64,000 nucleotides of DNA from the NCBI GenBank assembly GCA_965279125.1, contig CBDIHL010000045.1, positions 248,001 to 312,000 on the forward strand, given 5' to 3'. Position numbers and translations under genes: made by a program. Shown in pieces: positions 18,142 to 25,660 of the stretch. Positions within the stretch are counted from its first letter, which is position 1. The number at the start of each line of letters is the position of its first letter. Source of the DNA: Dinoroseobacter sp965279125 (GTDB taxonomy: Bacteria; Pseudomonadota; Alphaproteobacteria; Rhodobacterales; Rhodobacteraceae). The notes beneath the pieces are model-generated. The model had not been told where the DNA came from. It was given only the letters and a program-made list of their open reading frames with translations, and did not search any database.

Positions 18142-18173
18142 CAGTACCGCTCTGGTCGACGCTGAAGTCCAGT
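18142..18173 (-). promoter_or_regulatory. Conserved bipartite motif upstream of cassette 1
   Basis: CAGTACCGCT-N12-GAAGTCCAGT stands 111 bases upstream of the DUF3489 start. The same two 10-mers with the same 12-base spacer occur at 20189-20220 upstream of cassette 2, while the spacer and surroundings differ. It could be a promoter/operator or a recombinase site. Confidence 0.5.
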
Positions 18174-18234
18174 AGAACATGCAATAATGTCTTGAAACAT
18201 TGAGACCCGTTCCGGTCCCAACAAAAGATGTACC

Positions 18235-18262
18235 GCAGGTTCGAATCCATCTGGCCCAGCCA
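18235..18262 (+). repeat. tRNA 3'-end remnant (att-like)
   Basis: The 28 bases GCAGGTTCGAATCC-ATCTGGCCCAGCCA have the form of a tRNA T arm, acceptor strand and CCA, but nothing upstream completes a tRNA. It shares TTCGAATCC and CCCAGCCAC with the two tRNA-Gln-related ends at 14925 and 15323. It lies exactly between the two recombinase cassettes, so I read it as an attachment-site remnant. Confidence 0.65.
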
Positions 18263-18446
18263 CTCAGTCCGCATATTTTTTGTGTCTTGAACTTGTCAGC
18301 AGATAGGTCCGTGTTTACAGGGCCTTGGCGTGGTGGGGGTTATTGAGAGACGCTATATGGGCCACGATCACGGCGCATATAGCCTCCGCGTCTCTCTTGG
18401 CGTTTCCTGCGGTACGAGTTTGGGTTTTTGGTCGAGGAGCGCGCTG

Positions 18447-19411
18447 TTATAGCGTCGCGAACTGGTCGTGCTGCGCAGTCCAGTTGGCTGGAACGCCCGT
18501 CTTGACCAGGTAGTCGGAGGTGAGCCCGTGGGGCTGCGTCCCTTCGGAGATGACTTTGAGCGTTTCGGGCGCAAGGAGGGCTAGGTCCACAACATCCTGG
18601 ATCCGGCGCTTTGATATGCCTTCGGCCTTGGCGATCTCGGTGAAGGTCTGGCCTTCAAGGATCATGCCGAGCCAACGCTGCGCTTTGACGATGTTCTTGA
18701 CCAGTGTCAGGTCGATCTCAGCAGGCGCGCCACCCAGATGCAGTTTGAGCTCCACCCCGCGACGCCGCATCTGGAAGGGCGCTTCGATAGAGAGACCCGC
18801 CGGGTTTATCTGATCAGCCCCGCAGCCTGCCACCTTGGCACACTGGATCCGATCAATCTGGATGCTGATCCAGCCGGTTTTGAGATCAACGCACTTGATC
18901 ATTGCTAAGTGCCCCGCACGTGGATCAAGCTTTGCTAGCCTTTCGGTGATCGCAAGAATCTCCGCCGCACTCACATCCTGCAGAAGGCTCGCGGTTATGT
19001 CTGAGCGCTTGAGATGCTTACTCACCAGCTCCCCGAGGAGCGCCTCAATCTGCTCAGCAGGCAACCGCCAGGCCTCAGGATGCTTTCTGCTGCGATCGGT
19101 GACGAGCCGCCGAGAGATGTAATGACGCAAGCGCTTGCCGTCCTTGCGTGTATGCGACGGCGTAAGACCATCGCCGGTCTCATCAAAAAGCTTGCCGATC
19201 AACGGCGATGACGTTGCTCTCTGCGATGTGCCCCGTTCGCGCGCGGCTCCGTCTGCCAACAAGCGCTGCACCTTACCTCCCAACCTTCATGCTTCTGACT
19301 TGCGACATAGGCCTCACAGGCCTCTCGCTGAGCATCGAGGGTGTTGAAATCCTGATCCAACCCCTCCTCCGTGCTCTTGCGGGTGTAGATGGCGCAGCGG
19401 ACCCGGCGCAT
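18447..19411 (-). pseudogene. Serine recombinase with large internal deletion
   Basis: Homologue of the recombinase at 15688. The intact N-terminus MRRVRCAIYTRKSTEEGLD with the catalytic Ser runs to SQKHEGWE, then the reading frame breaks near 19275. The sequence resumes in another frame at KVQRLLADGAARERG, which in full-length relatives lies near the end of the recombinase domain. Comparison with the first cassette suggests loss of roughly 300 codons: most of the catalytic domain and most of the recombinase domain. The C-terminal 270 residues, including the SKRRIQDVV helix, remain open. The start overlaps the DUF2924 stop (TGATG) as in cassette 1. Catalysis should be lost. Confidence 0.88.
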
Positions 19412-19839
19412 CACCGGACACCAAAAAAGCGCGGCCCAGACCAATGCGCCCCGGTGATGTGCTTGGCGATGGCCGAGAGCGAGCGCCAGGTCTTGCCGTC
19501 CATGACATAACCGCTCGAGGTGACCTCGACTTGATAGGTTCGACCGTTCCATTCGCGCACGAGATGCGAGCCGGGCCGCGTTACCGCTGGAGCGGTCGCC
19601 ACGCCCGCCGACTTACCCGACGCGATGCGGACCAAGACCTTCGCCGTTCGAACGGGCAAGCCACCCAGCACCTTGCTCTGTAGATCCCAGATCAACACGC
19701 GTCTCAGGAACTGAGGCGACAGGTACTTCGGGGGCGGCCTGCCAAACGCACCGCGCCAGCGATCAAGGCAGCCAGCGCGGTCGAGGCTTTCCAGTTCGGC
19801 CAAAGAAGCCCCGAGCCCTGCCTTTGCTTTGCCTGTCAT
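19411..19839 (-). CDS. DUF2924 domain protein, second copy
   Basis: 142-residue homologue of 17361-17798 with the same blocks: a WRGAFGRPPPKYLSPQFLRR start, HLVREWNGRTYQVEV in the centre and ITGAHWSGPRFFGV at the end. The two copies are clearly diverged, so this is not a recent duplication. It overlaps DUF3489 by ATGA and the broken recombinase by TGATG. The open frame seems intact although its recombinase partner is deleted. Confidence 0.86.
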   Translation of the reverse strand: MTGKAKAGLGASLAELESLDRAGCLDRWRGAFGRPPPKYLSPQFLRRVLIWDLQSKVLGGLPVRTAKVLVRIASGKSAGVATAPAVTRPGSHLVREWNGRTYQVEVTSSGYVMDGKTWRSLSAIAKHITGAHWSGPRFFGVR

Positions 19840-20102
19840 TGACCATCCGCCGCAACAATCAGCCGATACACCGAGCCTTTTGCGGTCTCTTTCCGCTCGA
19901 TTGTATGGCCTGCTTTGCGCTGGTTAGAGATCGCCGCACGAACCGTATGAGCCTGCCAGTCAAACGCGGTCTGGATCTGGGCGATTGTGGCCCCCGACTT
20001 GCGCGCCAAGAGCTTGCGCAATTGGTCCGAGCGGGTTGGCGTCTCACGCTTGAGTTTGGGCTTTGTGATTGTCGGGGTTTGGATGTCCAAGGTCTGTGTC
20101 AT
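19836..20102 (-). CDS. DUF3489 domain protein, second copy
   Basis: 88-residue homologue of 17798-18031. The ATG at MTQTLDIQ has GGAG a few bases upstream; a GTG four codons earlier is possible but lies within that site. A 25-residue Thr/Lys-rich lead precedes the winged-helix-like part (RSDQLRKLLARKSGATIAQI, then FDWQAHTVRAAISNQRKAGH). First gene of the second, decayed cassette. Confidence 0.83.
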   Translation of the reverse strand: MTQTLDIQTPTITKPKLKRETPTRSDQLRKLLARKSGATIAQIQTAFDWQAHTVRAAISNQRKAGHTIERKETAKGSVYRLIVAADGQ

Positions 20103-20188
20103 CGGTATCTCCACTCAAATAACGCCGAACCAATCGACGCTTTGTACCGATTGGAGCCCGGCACAAACCGGGCAGGAGATTACACCAG

Positions 20189-20220
20189 CAGTACCGCTTC
20201 ACGTCAGACAGAAGTCCAGT
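20189..20220 (-). promoter_or_regulatory. Conserved bipartite motif upstream of cassette 2
   Basis: Second copy of CAGTACCGCT-N12-GAAGTCCAGT, here 87 bases upstream of the DUF3489 start. The 10-mers are identical to those at 18142-18173 and the 12-base spacer differs, which argues for selection on the two boxes. Confidence 0.5.
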
Positions 20221-20280
20221 GCTTTGTGCAGAGATGGCGGTAAGCGGCCCTTCGCTGCGCGGTGCACAAAGGGGTGCTGA

Positions 20281-20455
20281 GCGGACTATGCTGCCTTTTG
20301 CTCACGCGGCTTTTGCTGACGCAGAAACGCTTCGCAGATGCGGCGCGAGAAATTCGGCGGCGCAGCAGATTTCCCCAGACTGGCCGTTCACGAGCACCAA
20401 ACCCGTGAGATTTCAGCCTGTCCTTTCGCTGCGACCGGATTCGACCAACTAGGCG
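20281..20455 (+). repeat. 175-bp inverted repeat, left copy
   Basis: Bases GCGGACTATG to AACTAGGCG match the reverse complement of 32386-32560 over 175 bases with two mismatches and no gap; similarity stops sharply on both sides. One frame reads open as LPFAHAAFADAETLRRCG, but I see no start signal and treat it as non-coding. It marks the left edge of the accessory segment. Confidence 0.93.
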
Positions 20456-20529
20456 CGTACAAAGCGCCATTTCGCCGCAGTAACTACCAAGGCTTGCTTT
20501 ACTAGAATTAGGTTCCAGCAGTCGAACCC

Positions 20530-21114
20530 TCAATCAAGCGCCGTGTCTCGCTCAGCACCGCGAAGACGACTAAGTGTGACCGGAGTGACACCGAGAAAAG
20601 ATGCTATCAAATAGTGACCGAAAAGCCTTTCGTGTCGCGGGAAATCTTTCCGAAACCATGCGAGGCGATCTGCGCCGCCAAGTGCGGCGAGGCACCACTC
20701 CCGATCAGCCTTGCGAGCCAGTTCTTGCTGCAAAATTCCGTTTGCCCATTCGCGAATTGGCTTCGATGCTAGCATAAGCTCAGTCAGGGCGCGGCTGTCC
20801 ATTTGCGCAACCAATGCATCCGCAACCACCTCTATGGAAACGAGCGAGGGCCCATTTCTGGTTCTCGCAACATTGGGTGCGACCACGCACGGACCAGCGT
20901 TAAAGCTAACGCAAACGCCGCGGCCTTCTGGATCGCTAATTTGGCTCGTGGCGCGCCCATCAAGAATGATGCGCTCCATTGGGTCTGGTTCGCCCTGCGT
21001 CGCAATGCGACGCCCCTTTTCGACAAATTCAACATTCCATGCTGCCGCGAACTCACGCGCTGTGTCTGCATCTAAAGCGTTCGGGGGACATGTCAGAAAG
21101 GTAAAGAGGTCCAA
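20530..21114 (-). CDS. Crp/Fnr-family transcriptional regulator
   Basis: 194-residue regulator with an N-terminal cyclic-nucleotide-binding-type beta barrel (about 25-110, including GRRIATQGEPDP) and a C-terminal helix-turn-helix ASFLGVTPVTLSRLRG. No Fnr-type Cys cluster is visible, so oxygen sensing by an iron-sulfur cluster is unlikely. It is divergent from a membrane-protein gene across 80 bases and probably controls it (inference). The effector is unknown. Confidence 0.83.
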   Translation of the reverse strand: MDLFTFLTCPPNALDADTAREFAAAWNVEFVEKGRRIATQGEPDPMERIILDGRATSQISDPEGRGVCVSFNAGPCVVAPNVARTRNGPSLVSIEVVADALVAQMDSRALTELMLASKPIREWANGILQQELARKADREWCLAALGGADRLAWFRKDFPRHERLFGHYLIASFLGVTPVTLSRLRGAERDTALD

Positions 21115-21194
21115 ATCGCGAATTCCTTATCAAACGATAATGCCAGCTTTGCTCGCGCTCAGTACGGAGGTGCCAATGGGAAGGAGAACAACCA

Positions 21195-21740
21195 ATGAAT
21201 ATGACGATACCAACTAAGCAGTACGGGCGGCAAGCGGCACTCTTCGGTCTCGCGGCCGCCGGATTCTATTTGCTGATGATCTTTGGCACTCTGGCGCACA
21301 TCGAGACCTTATCCGGCCTTCGCCCTTTCGACATGCGCCCGGGCGGGTATTCGGCTGAACTGGCAAATGCGCTGATCGAAGCCTTGGGTGCCAGTGGAAG
21401 GTGGTACTATCTCACGAGGCAAATCCCACTTGATCTGGTTTATCCCACTCTCATGGCGCTGACCTTAGTGTCATTGCTCAAATGGCTTGGGTCATGTGGC
21501 GTCAGGCAAAACCTTGTTCGCATTGGAACTTGGTTTTCGATTGCGGCAGGTATCGCTGACTATCTAGAGAACGCCGGCATCTGCATAATGATCCTGAGTT
21601 GGCCAGAAATATCAGCCAACACTGTCTTGGCGGCAAGTGTAGCTTCTATTGTGAAATCGGGCTTAACGACGGCTGCTGTCTTGGTCGTCGTGCTTGGTGT
21701 CGGTGTTTGGGCGTTCCGAAGGATACGTACTTACGCCTAA
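21195..21740 (+). CDS. Hypothetical membrane protein
   Basis: 181 residues with about four hydrophobic helices (near 15-37, 75-92, 110-130 and 145-170) and a short basic end. I do not recognise a family with certainty; the layout resembles small DUF4386-like membrane proteins. AAGGAG stands nine bases before the ATG. It is divergently transcribed from the Crp/Fnr gene. Confidence 0.7.
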   Translation: MNMTIPTKQYGRQAALFGLAAAGFYLLMIFGTLAHIETLSGLRPFDMRPGGYSAELANALIEALGASGRWYYLTRQIPLDLVYPTLMALTLVSLLKWLGSCGVRQNLVRIGTWFSIAAGIADYLENAGICIMILSWPEISANTVLAASVASIVKSGLTTAAVLVVVLGVGVWAFRRIRTYA

Positions 21741-22034
21741 TCGATGCCTGCTGATGGTTCCATTAGCTTTCCTAAACCTGATTTTCGCCACGCGATCCAC
21801 GATCGGCGGATCTAGGATGCACTGTCTTTCGCGGCTTCAGCAATCAACCGGCAAGACCTGGAACGAAGGGGTCGTTCGCCGCAGTGTCGGCGATGTCTGT
21901 TTGGAACAACCCAGCCAAGTACCCGGAACTCGATGATATCCGTTTGATAAGAAAATGACCTCAACGACTTGTGCGCCGAGCAAAAAAACCGTTCTTTGCG
22001 TCTGTGCGCATCCTGGAGTTATGAAAGCACGAAG

Positions 22035-22835
22035 ATGACACGAATTGTTTCGTTTTCCGGATCCGGCCTTGACCTGGGTGCTCTGCATTGCGCCATGCTT
22101 GCCGCGTTTTCTGACTATATCGTTCCGTTGCAACCAGATGCAGACACGTTCAAAGCGGCGCTGAGCTCGAGAGGTTTTGACCCCGAGGCGTCCTTCGTCG
22201 CCGTTGACGATGATGAAGTCATCGGGTTTTGGAACGTCGCGACGCGGAACACCAAACGGTATCTGATAGGCAGCGGAACACGGATTGGCCACAGAGGCCG
22301 GGGATTGGCGTCTCGTTTGGGTATGGCGGCGATACGTGCGGCGGAGAATGCCGGAATCGAGAACTTTTGGCTTGAGGTTATCGAGGGAAACACAGGCGCT
22401 GAACGTCTTTATCGGAAGATGGGATTTGGTGTGACCAGGAAGCTCGACTGCTATCGGCTTGATCATCCATCTCCTGATCGGTCCTCATGCGAATTGTCGG
22501 ATTTCGGCACCGTTGCCAATGTCATTCAGCGGTATTCGACCTGGAAGCCATCTTGGCAAAACGCGACGGAATCCCTTTACGGCGCACAGCTGACGCCCTT
22601 CCTACATGGAAAAGGCGGAGTCATCATCGGCGCAGGTGGCCTCGTGCATCAGATTGCCGCCAGCGAGCCCTCGGCTTTGGAAGACCTCCTCGCTGCGGCA
22701 GCCACAGTCGGCTCGCTGACATTGGTCAATGTCGATTCCGCTGACAACGCCTTGTGTTCTCTTGTGCAGAAGCTTGGGGCTCATCGCTTTATCGTTCAGT
22801 CTGAAATGTGCCTGTCCTTGCCAAACGTCTCCTAG
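22035..22835 (+). CDS. GNAT-family N-acetyltransferase
   Basis: 266-residue acetyltransferase. The first 155 residues hold a GNAT domain with the acetyl-CoA loop HRGRGLASRLG and the following AENAGIENFWLEV strand, ending in the family RLYRKMGF motif. The last 100 residues look like a second, degenerate GNAT-like half (GGVIIGAGGLVHQIA to LVQKLGAHRF). I start at MTRIVSF, skipping a 22-codon extension without merit. The substrate is unknown. Confidence 0.82.
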   Translation: MTRIVSFSGSGLDLGALHCAMLAAFSDYIVPLQPDADTFKAALSSRGFDPEASFVAVDDDEVIGFWNVATRNTKRYLIGSGTRIGHRGRGLASRLGMAAIRAAENAGIENFWLEVIEGNTGAERLYRKMGFGVTRKLDCYRLDHPSPDRSSCELSDFGTVANVIQRYSTWKPSWQNATESLYGAQLTPFLHGKGGVIIGAGGLVHQIAASEPSALEDLLAAAATVGSLTLVNVDSADNALCSLVQKLGAHRFIVQSEMCLSLPNVS

Positions 22836-23022
22836 CGGTAGTTCGAGCCCGGCGCAGCATCAAGCAGTTTTGGGCTCTTCGCGGTCATACGCTGCGCTGG
22901 TCACGAGTGACCGGTTAGGCGCGTCGCAGCCGTTCGTTGCGGTGCGCATGAACTGACACAACGCGGGACGAAGTGTGAATACGCTGCGACTGCGCCAATG
23001 ACTGCATACAAAAAACCGACTT

Positions 23023-23469
23023 CTAAGTCAGATTGCCAGGGGCATCCGCGACCAAGCGATGAAGCAGGCCGGAAAGCTGCTCCAAATCTTCCTCGGTCCA
23101 GCGGTCACGAAAAATATAGCCTGCTTGTTTTGTGAATGTGACACGCGCTTCGTGAACTTTCTCCAGCCCAGATTCGGTCAGGACTACAAATGCCAACCTG
23201 GCGTCCCTTTCGTCCGTTTGTCGCGCTACCACCCCAATTTTCTCCAAGGGCGCTGCCATACGCGTTACCGTCGACGCGCTCATGTGCATCCGCTTTGCAA
23301 GTTCGACACGGGACAGACGATGTAGAGGTGCCTGTTCCAAGTGCATGAGGAGAAAAACCTCGTTCACCGAGAGACCGTGGACCGAAGCGAAATCGCCCGA
23401 AAGTCGTGCTTTGATCTGATCCGCTGATTGCAGAAGGCGAAGAGTATTTGTGAGGCATAAATCATTCAT
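23023..23469 (-). CDS. MarR-family transcriptional regulator
   Basis: 148 residues with the MarR winged-helix layout: dimerisation helices at both ends, recognition region ELAKRMHMSASTVTRMAAPLEKIGVV, and a wing containing the family pattern TDERDARLAFVVLTESG. It is divergent from the ABA4-like membrane protein across a 74-base gap with a clear inverted repeat, so autorepression plus control of the neighbour is likely. Ligand unknown. Confidence 0.9.
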   Translation of the reverse strand: MNDLCLTNTLRLLQSADQIKARLSGDFASVHGLSVNEVFLLMHLEQAPLHRLSRVELAKRMHMSASTVTRMAAPLEKIGVVARQTDERDARLAFVVLTESGLEKVHEARVTFTKQAGYIFRDRWTEEDLEQLSGLLHRLVADAPGNLT

Positions 23470-23486
23470 GTGGATATTCTATACAT

Positions 23487-23514
23487 ATTGCTTGCATGTG
23501 CAAGTACATTGCAA
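23487..23514. promoter_or_regulatory. Candidate MarR operator
   Basis: Nested inverted repeats between the divergent genes: CTTGCA-TG-TGCAAG at 23491-23504, inside outer arms ATTGC (23487) and GCAAT (23510). Size and placement suit a MarR dimer site. Confidence 0.5.
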
Positions 23515-23543
23515 TATTGGTGCGCGAATTATCCTGATCAACA

Positions 23544-23978
23544 ATGGACGACGTCATGGACCTTGAAATCATTTTCTCTATTTCTGGCTTGCTTGCGATG
23601 GCAGGCTGGCTTGTTTTGCTCGCATCGCCGCTCATTCCACGTTGGTCTGACTTGATTGCTGGTTATCTCATTCCGACGTTGCTCTCATTAGGCTACGTCA
23701 CTCTCATTCTCTTTTTTCCATCAAACGGCGGCGGCGGATTTGGCAGTCTCGCCGAAGTTATCGACCTGTTTTCGAACCCGAATGCGATGATGGCAGGGTG
23801 GGTGCATTATCTGGCGTTTGACTTATTGATCGGGGCTTGGATGTGCAGAACGTCAAGGCGCGATGGCCTGAGCTTCTGGCTTGTCGCGCCCTGCCTTCCA
23901 GTCACGTTTCTTTTTGGTCCAGCGGGTTTCCTTGCCTTTTCAATCGTTCGCATCTTTGCGCCGAAAAAAGCGGCCTAA
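23544..23978 (+). CDS. ABA4-like (DUF4281) membrane protein
   Basis: 144 residues with four hydrophobic helices and the family signature NPNAMMAGWVHYLAFDLLIGAWM near residues 77-99, seen in DUF4281/ABA4-like proteins. Plant ABA4 acts in neoxanthin formation, but the bacterial role is not established. An alternative ATG four codons in is equally possible. It is probably regulated by the divergent MarR protein. Confidence 0.78.
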   Translation: MDDVMDLEIIFSISGLLAMAGWLVLLASPLIPRWSDLIAGYLIPTLLSLGYVTLILFFPSNGGGGFGSLAEVIDLFSNPNAMMAGWVHYLAFDLLIGAWMCRTSRRDGLSFWLVAPCLPVTFLFGPAGFLAFSIVRIFAPKKAA

Positions 23979-24008
23979 ACTGATTCACACTAAAGAAAGA
24001 CCTTCCCA

Positions 24009-24521
24009 ATGCATGACGATGACACACAGCAAGTTCACCTGATTTGCGGCTCAACGGGCGCGGGTAAAACGACATATGCCCGCGCGTTGGCCAATAGCAA
24101 CGGCGGAGTTGTATTCTCGATCGATGAATGGATGATATCCTTGTTTGGGGAGGATGCACCGGACGCCTTGGACCCCGCATGGATTTTCCCACGCGTCCAT
24201 CGTTGCGAGGCGCAAATGTGGGCAATGGCGTTGCAGCTTGGCAAGTTGGGGATTCCATCAATCCTGGACTTTGGGTTTCAGCGGCAAGAACACCGTCAGA
24301 AGTATGTCAGACTCGCGAAACAAGCCCAGTTTACGGCAAAGCTGCACGTCCTAAATGTCGATGCTTCAGAGCGCTGGAAACGTATTGAGGCGCGCAATAC
24401 GAACCGAGGCGAGAGCTTCCATATGGAAATCACACGCGGCATGTTTGACTATATCGAAACGACTTGGGAACTGCCCAGCGATGATGAGGTGGCCTCGATG
24501 TCGCTGGCAGATTTGGAATAG
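24009..24521 (+). CDS. P-loop ATP-binding protein (AAA_33/kinase-like)
   Basis: 170-residue P-loop protein. Walker A is CGSTGAGKTTYARAL near residue 13, SIDEWM follows with the acidic residue common in small-molecule kinases, then LDFGFQRQEHR and ERWKRIEARN with lid arginines. Such proteins phosphorylate small substrates or act as zeta-toxin-like kinases; no antitoxin gene is visible. It begins 30 bases after the ABA4-like gene and may be co-transcribed. Confidence 0.8.
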   Translation: MHDDDTQQVHLICGSTGAGKTTYARALANSNGGVVFSIDEWMISLFGEDAPDALDPAWIFPRVHRCEAQMWAMALQLGKLGIPSILDFGFQRQEHRQKYVRLAKQAQFTAKLHVLNVDASERWKRIEARNTNRGESFHMEITRGMFDYIETTWELPSDDEVASMSLADLE

Positions 24522-24662
24522 CGTCTATTAATTACATCATAGATCGGTCGTTCGTACAGCATGCAGCATCCTTCAAATTGGGCTCGCTACCGCCGACCGT
24601 GGCATGAAATTCCTAGGTCCGTTCTGGGTTGGCGAACGGCAGCAACCGCCCGCCAACGACAT

Positions 24663-25295
24663 TCAGATGTCGATCCGTTCTGCAATGCTTAACGCATCTT
24701 CCAGCTCAACGCCCAGATAACGCACCGTGCTATCTACCTTCGTGTGGCCAAGCAAAAGCTGCACGGCGCGAAGGTTGCCCGTTTTGCGGTAAATTTCCGC
24801 AGCTTTGGTGCGGCGCATCGAGTGTGTGCCGTATCCGCTGGGTTCCAGACCAATCGCTGTCACCCAGTCACGCACAAGTCGACCATATTGTCGTGTTGAG
24901 ATATGCGGACGGTCATGAAAACGGCTCGGGAACATAAAGCGGCTTCCGATCATCTCGAGTGATCTTGCCCATGCAATGACGCTATCCCTCGTGTTTTCAG
25001 TCAGTTCAAACTGAACTGGTTTTTTGGTTTTGCTTTGGATCACTGACACCCGTTCACGCACGCGATTGTCCTTCACCAAATCCGTTACGGCGAGAGTGAT
25101 CAGATCGCAACCCCGAAGTTTGCTATCAATTGCGACGTTAAACAGCGCAAGGTCGCGAAGATAACCTGCAAGTTCGAGCCGGGCACGTATTGCCCACACT
25201 TGTTTGGGAAGCAGCGGTCGTTTCTGACCTATTATCCGCCCTTTGTTCCATGCTTTGTGTTTTGGGGTGACTGCGGGAAGTTGGACTCTTGGCAT
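24663..25295 (-). CDS. Small tyrosine-type site-specific integrase
   Basis: 210-residue tyrosine recombinase, essentially a catalytic domain with a short N-terminal arm (MPRVQLPAVTPKHKAWNKGR). The catalytic residues can be picked out: Arg in KLRGCDLI, Lys in the SKTKKPVQF hairpin, HSMRR (H-x-x-R), and the LLGHTKVDSTVRYLG end with His and the Tyr nucleophile. It lacks the usual separate SAM-like core-binding domain. It lies inside the 12-kb segment bounded by inverted repeats, with no obvious phage genes. Confidence 0.9.
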   Translation of the reverse strand: MPRVQLPAVTPKHKAWNKGRIIGQKRPLLPKQVWAIRARLELAGYLRDLALFNVAIDSKLRGCDLITLAVTDLVKDNRVRERVSVIQSKTKKPVQFELTENTRDSVIAWARSLEMIGSRFMFPSRFHDRPHISTRQYGRLVRDWVTAIGLEPSGYGTHSMRRTKAAEIYRKTGNLRAVQLLLGHTKVDSTVRYLGVELEDALSIAERIDI

Positions 25296-25660
25296 TATAT
25301 GCCCTCCAATCCTCCCTCCAAACCCAGACATCAGCACAGCGCTGACAACAAGAGCATAGCATCCTGTTGAACGGCTGGTGTCCGAAGTCGCTTGCAGGCG
25401 GTGTTGCTGCAAATGCATTGGGCCGCGATGAGCCCAAACTGTACCTCAATTTTTCTTGCTGCGTGCGCTTGCAGCATCAGAAATGCCGCGTGAGAAAGAA
25501 AAATGGTGCCTCCTCGCGGCGGAAACAACGTTCGTTCATGCAGACTGCAGCGAGGATTTACACGTTTTTATGGATTGCATCTGAAATGCCTGGAGCCGGT
25601 TTGGACTGCACCGAGACGCACATATGTTAGTAAATTGGTAGCTGCAGCGCGCACCTCCTT
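25296..25660. other. Gap with degenerate HAAF-type repeat
   Basis: No gene can be supported. On the minus strand, bases about 25440-25500 contain TTTTTCTTTCTCACGCGGCA and, just after it, AGCGCACGCAGCA. The same kind of block appears at 32635-32690 on the plus strand and, more weakly, inside the 175-bp inverted repeat. All three read as ..HAAF.. in one frame. Confidence 0.5.

Larger units (their letters stand above)
18038..18446. other. Gap between recombinase cassettes 1 and 2
   Basis: No gene is visible. The stretch holds the bipartite motif at 18142-18173, the tRNA-like 3' end at 18235-18262 and an imperfect inverted repeat at 18345-18396. In that repeat GAGAGACGC-TATATG faces CATATA-N6-GCGTCTCTC, a possible terminator-like or recombination hairpin downstream of the truncated recombinase. 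Confidence 0.6.

Noticed and set aside
18235..18262. Second tRNA gene
   Set aside because: Only the T arm and 3' end are present; no D arm or anticodon arm can be drawn upstream.
24009..24521. Zeta-toxin of a toxin-antitoxin pair
   Set aside because: The P-loop kinase resembles zeta toxins in general layout only, and there is no small antitoxin gene next to it.
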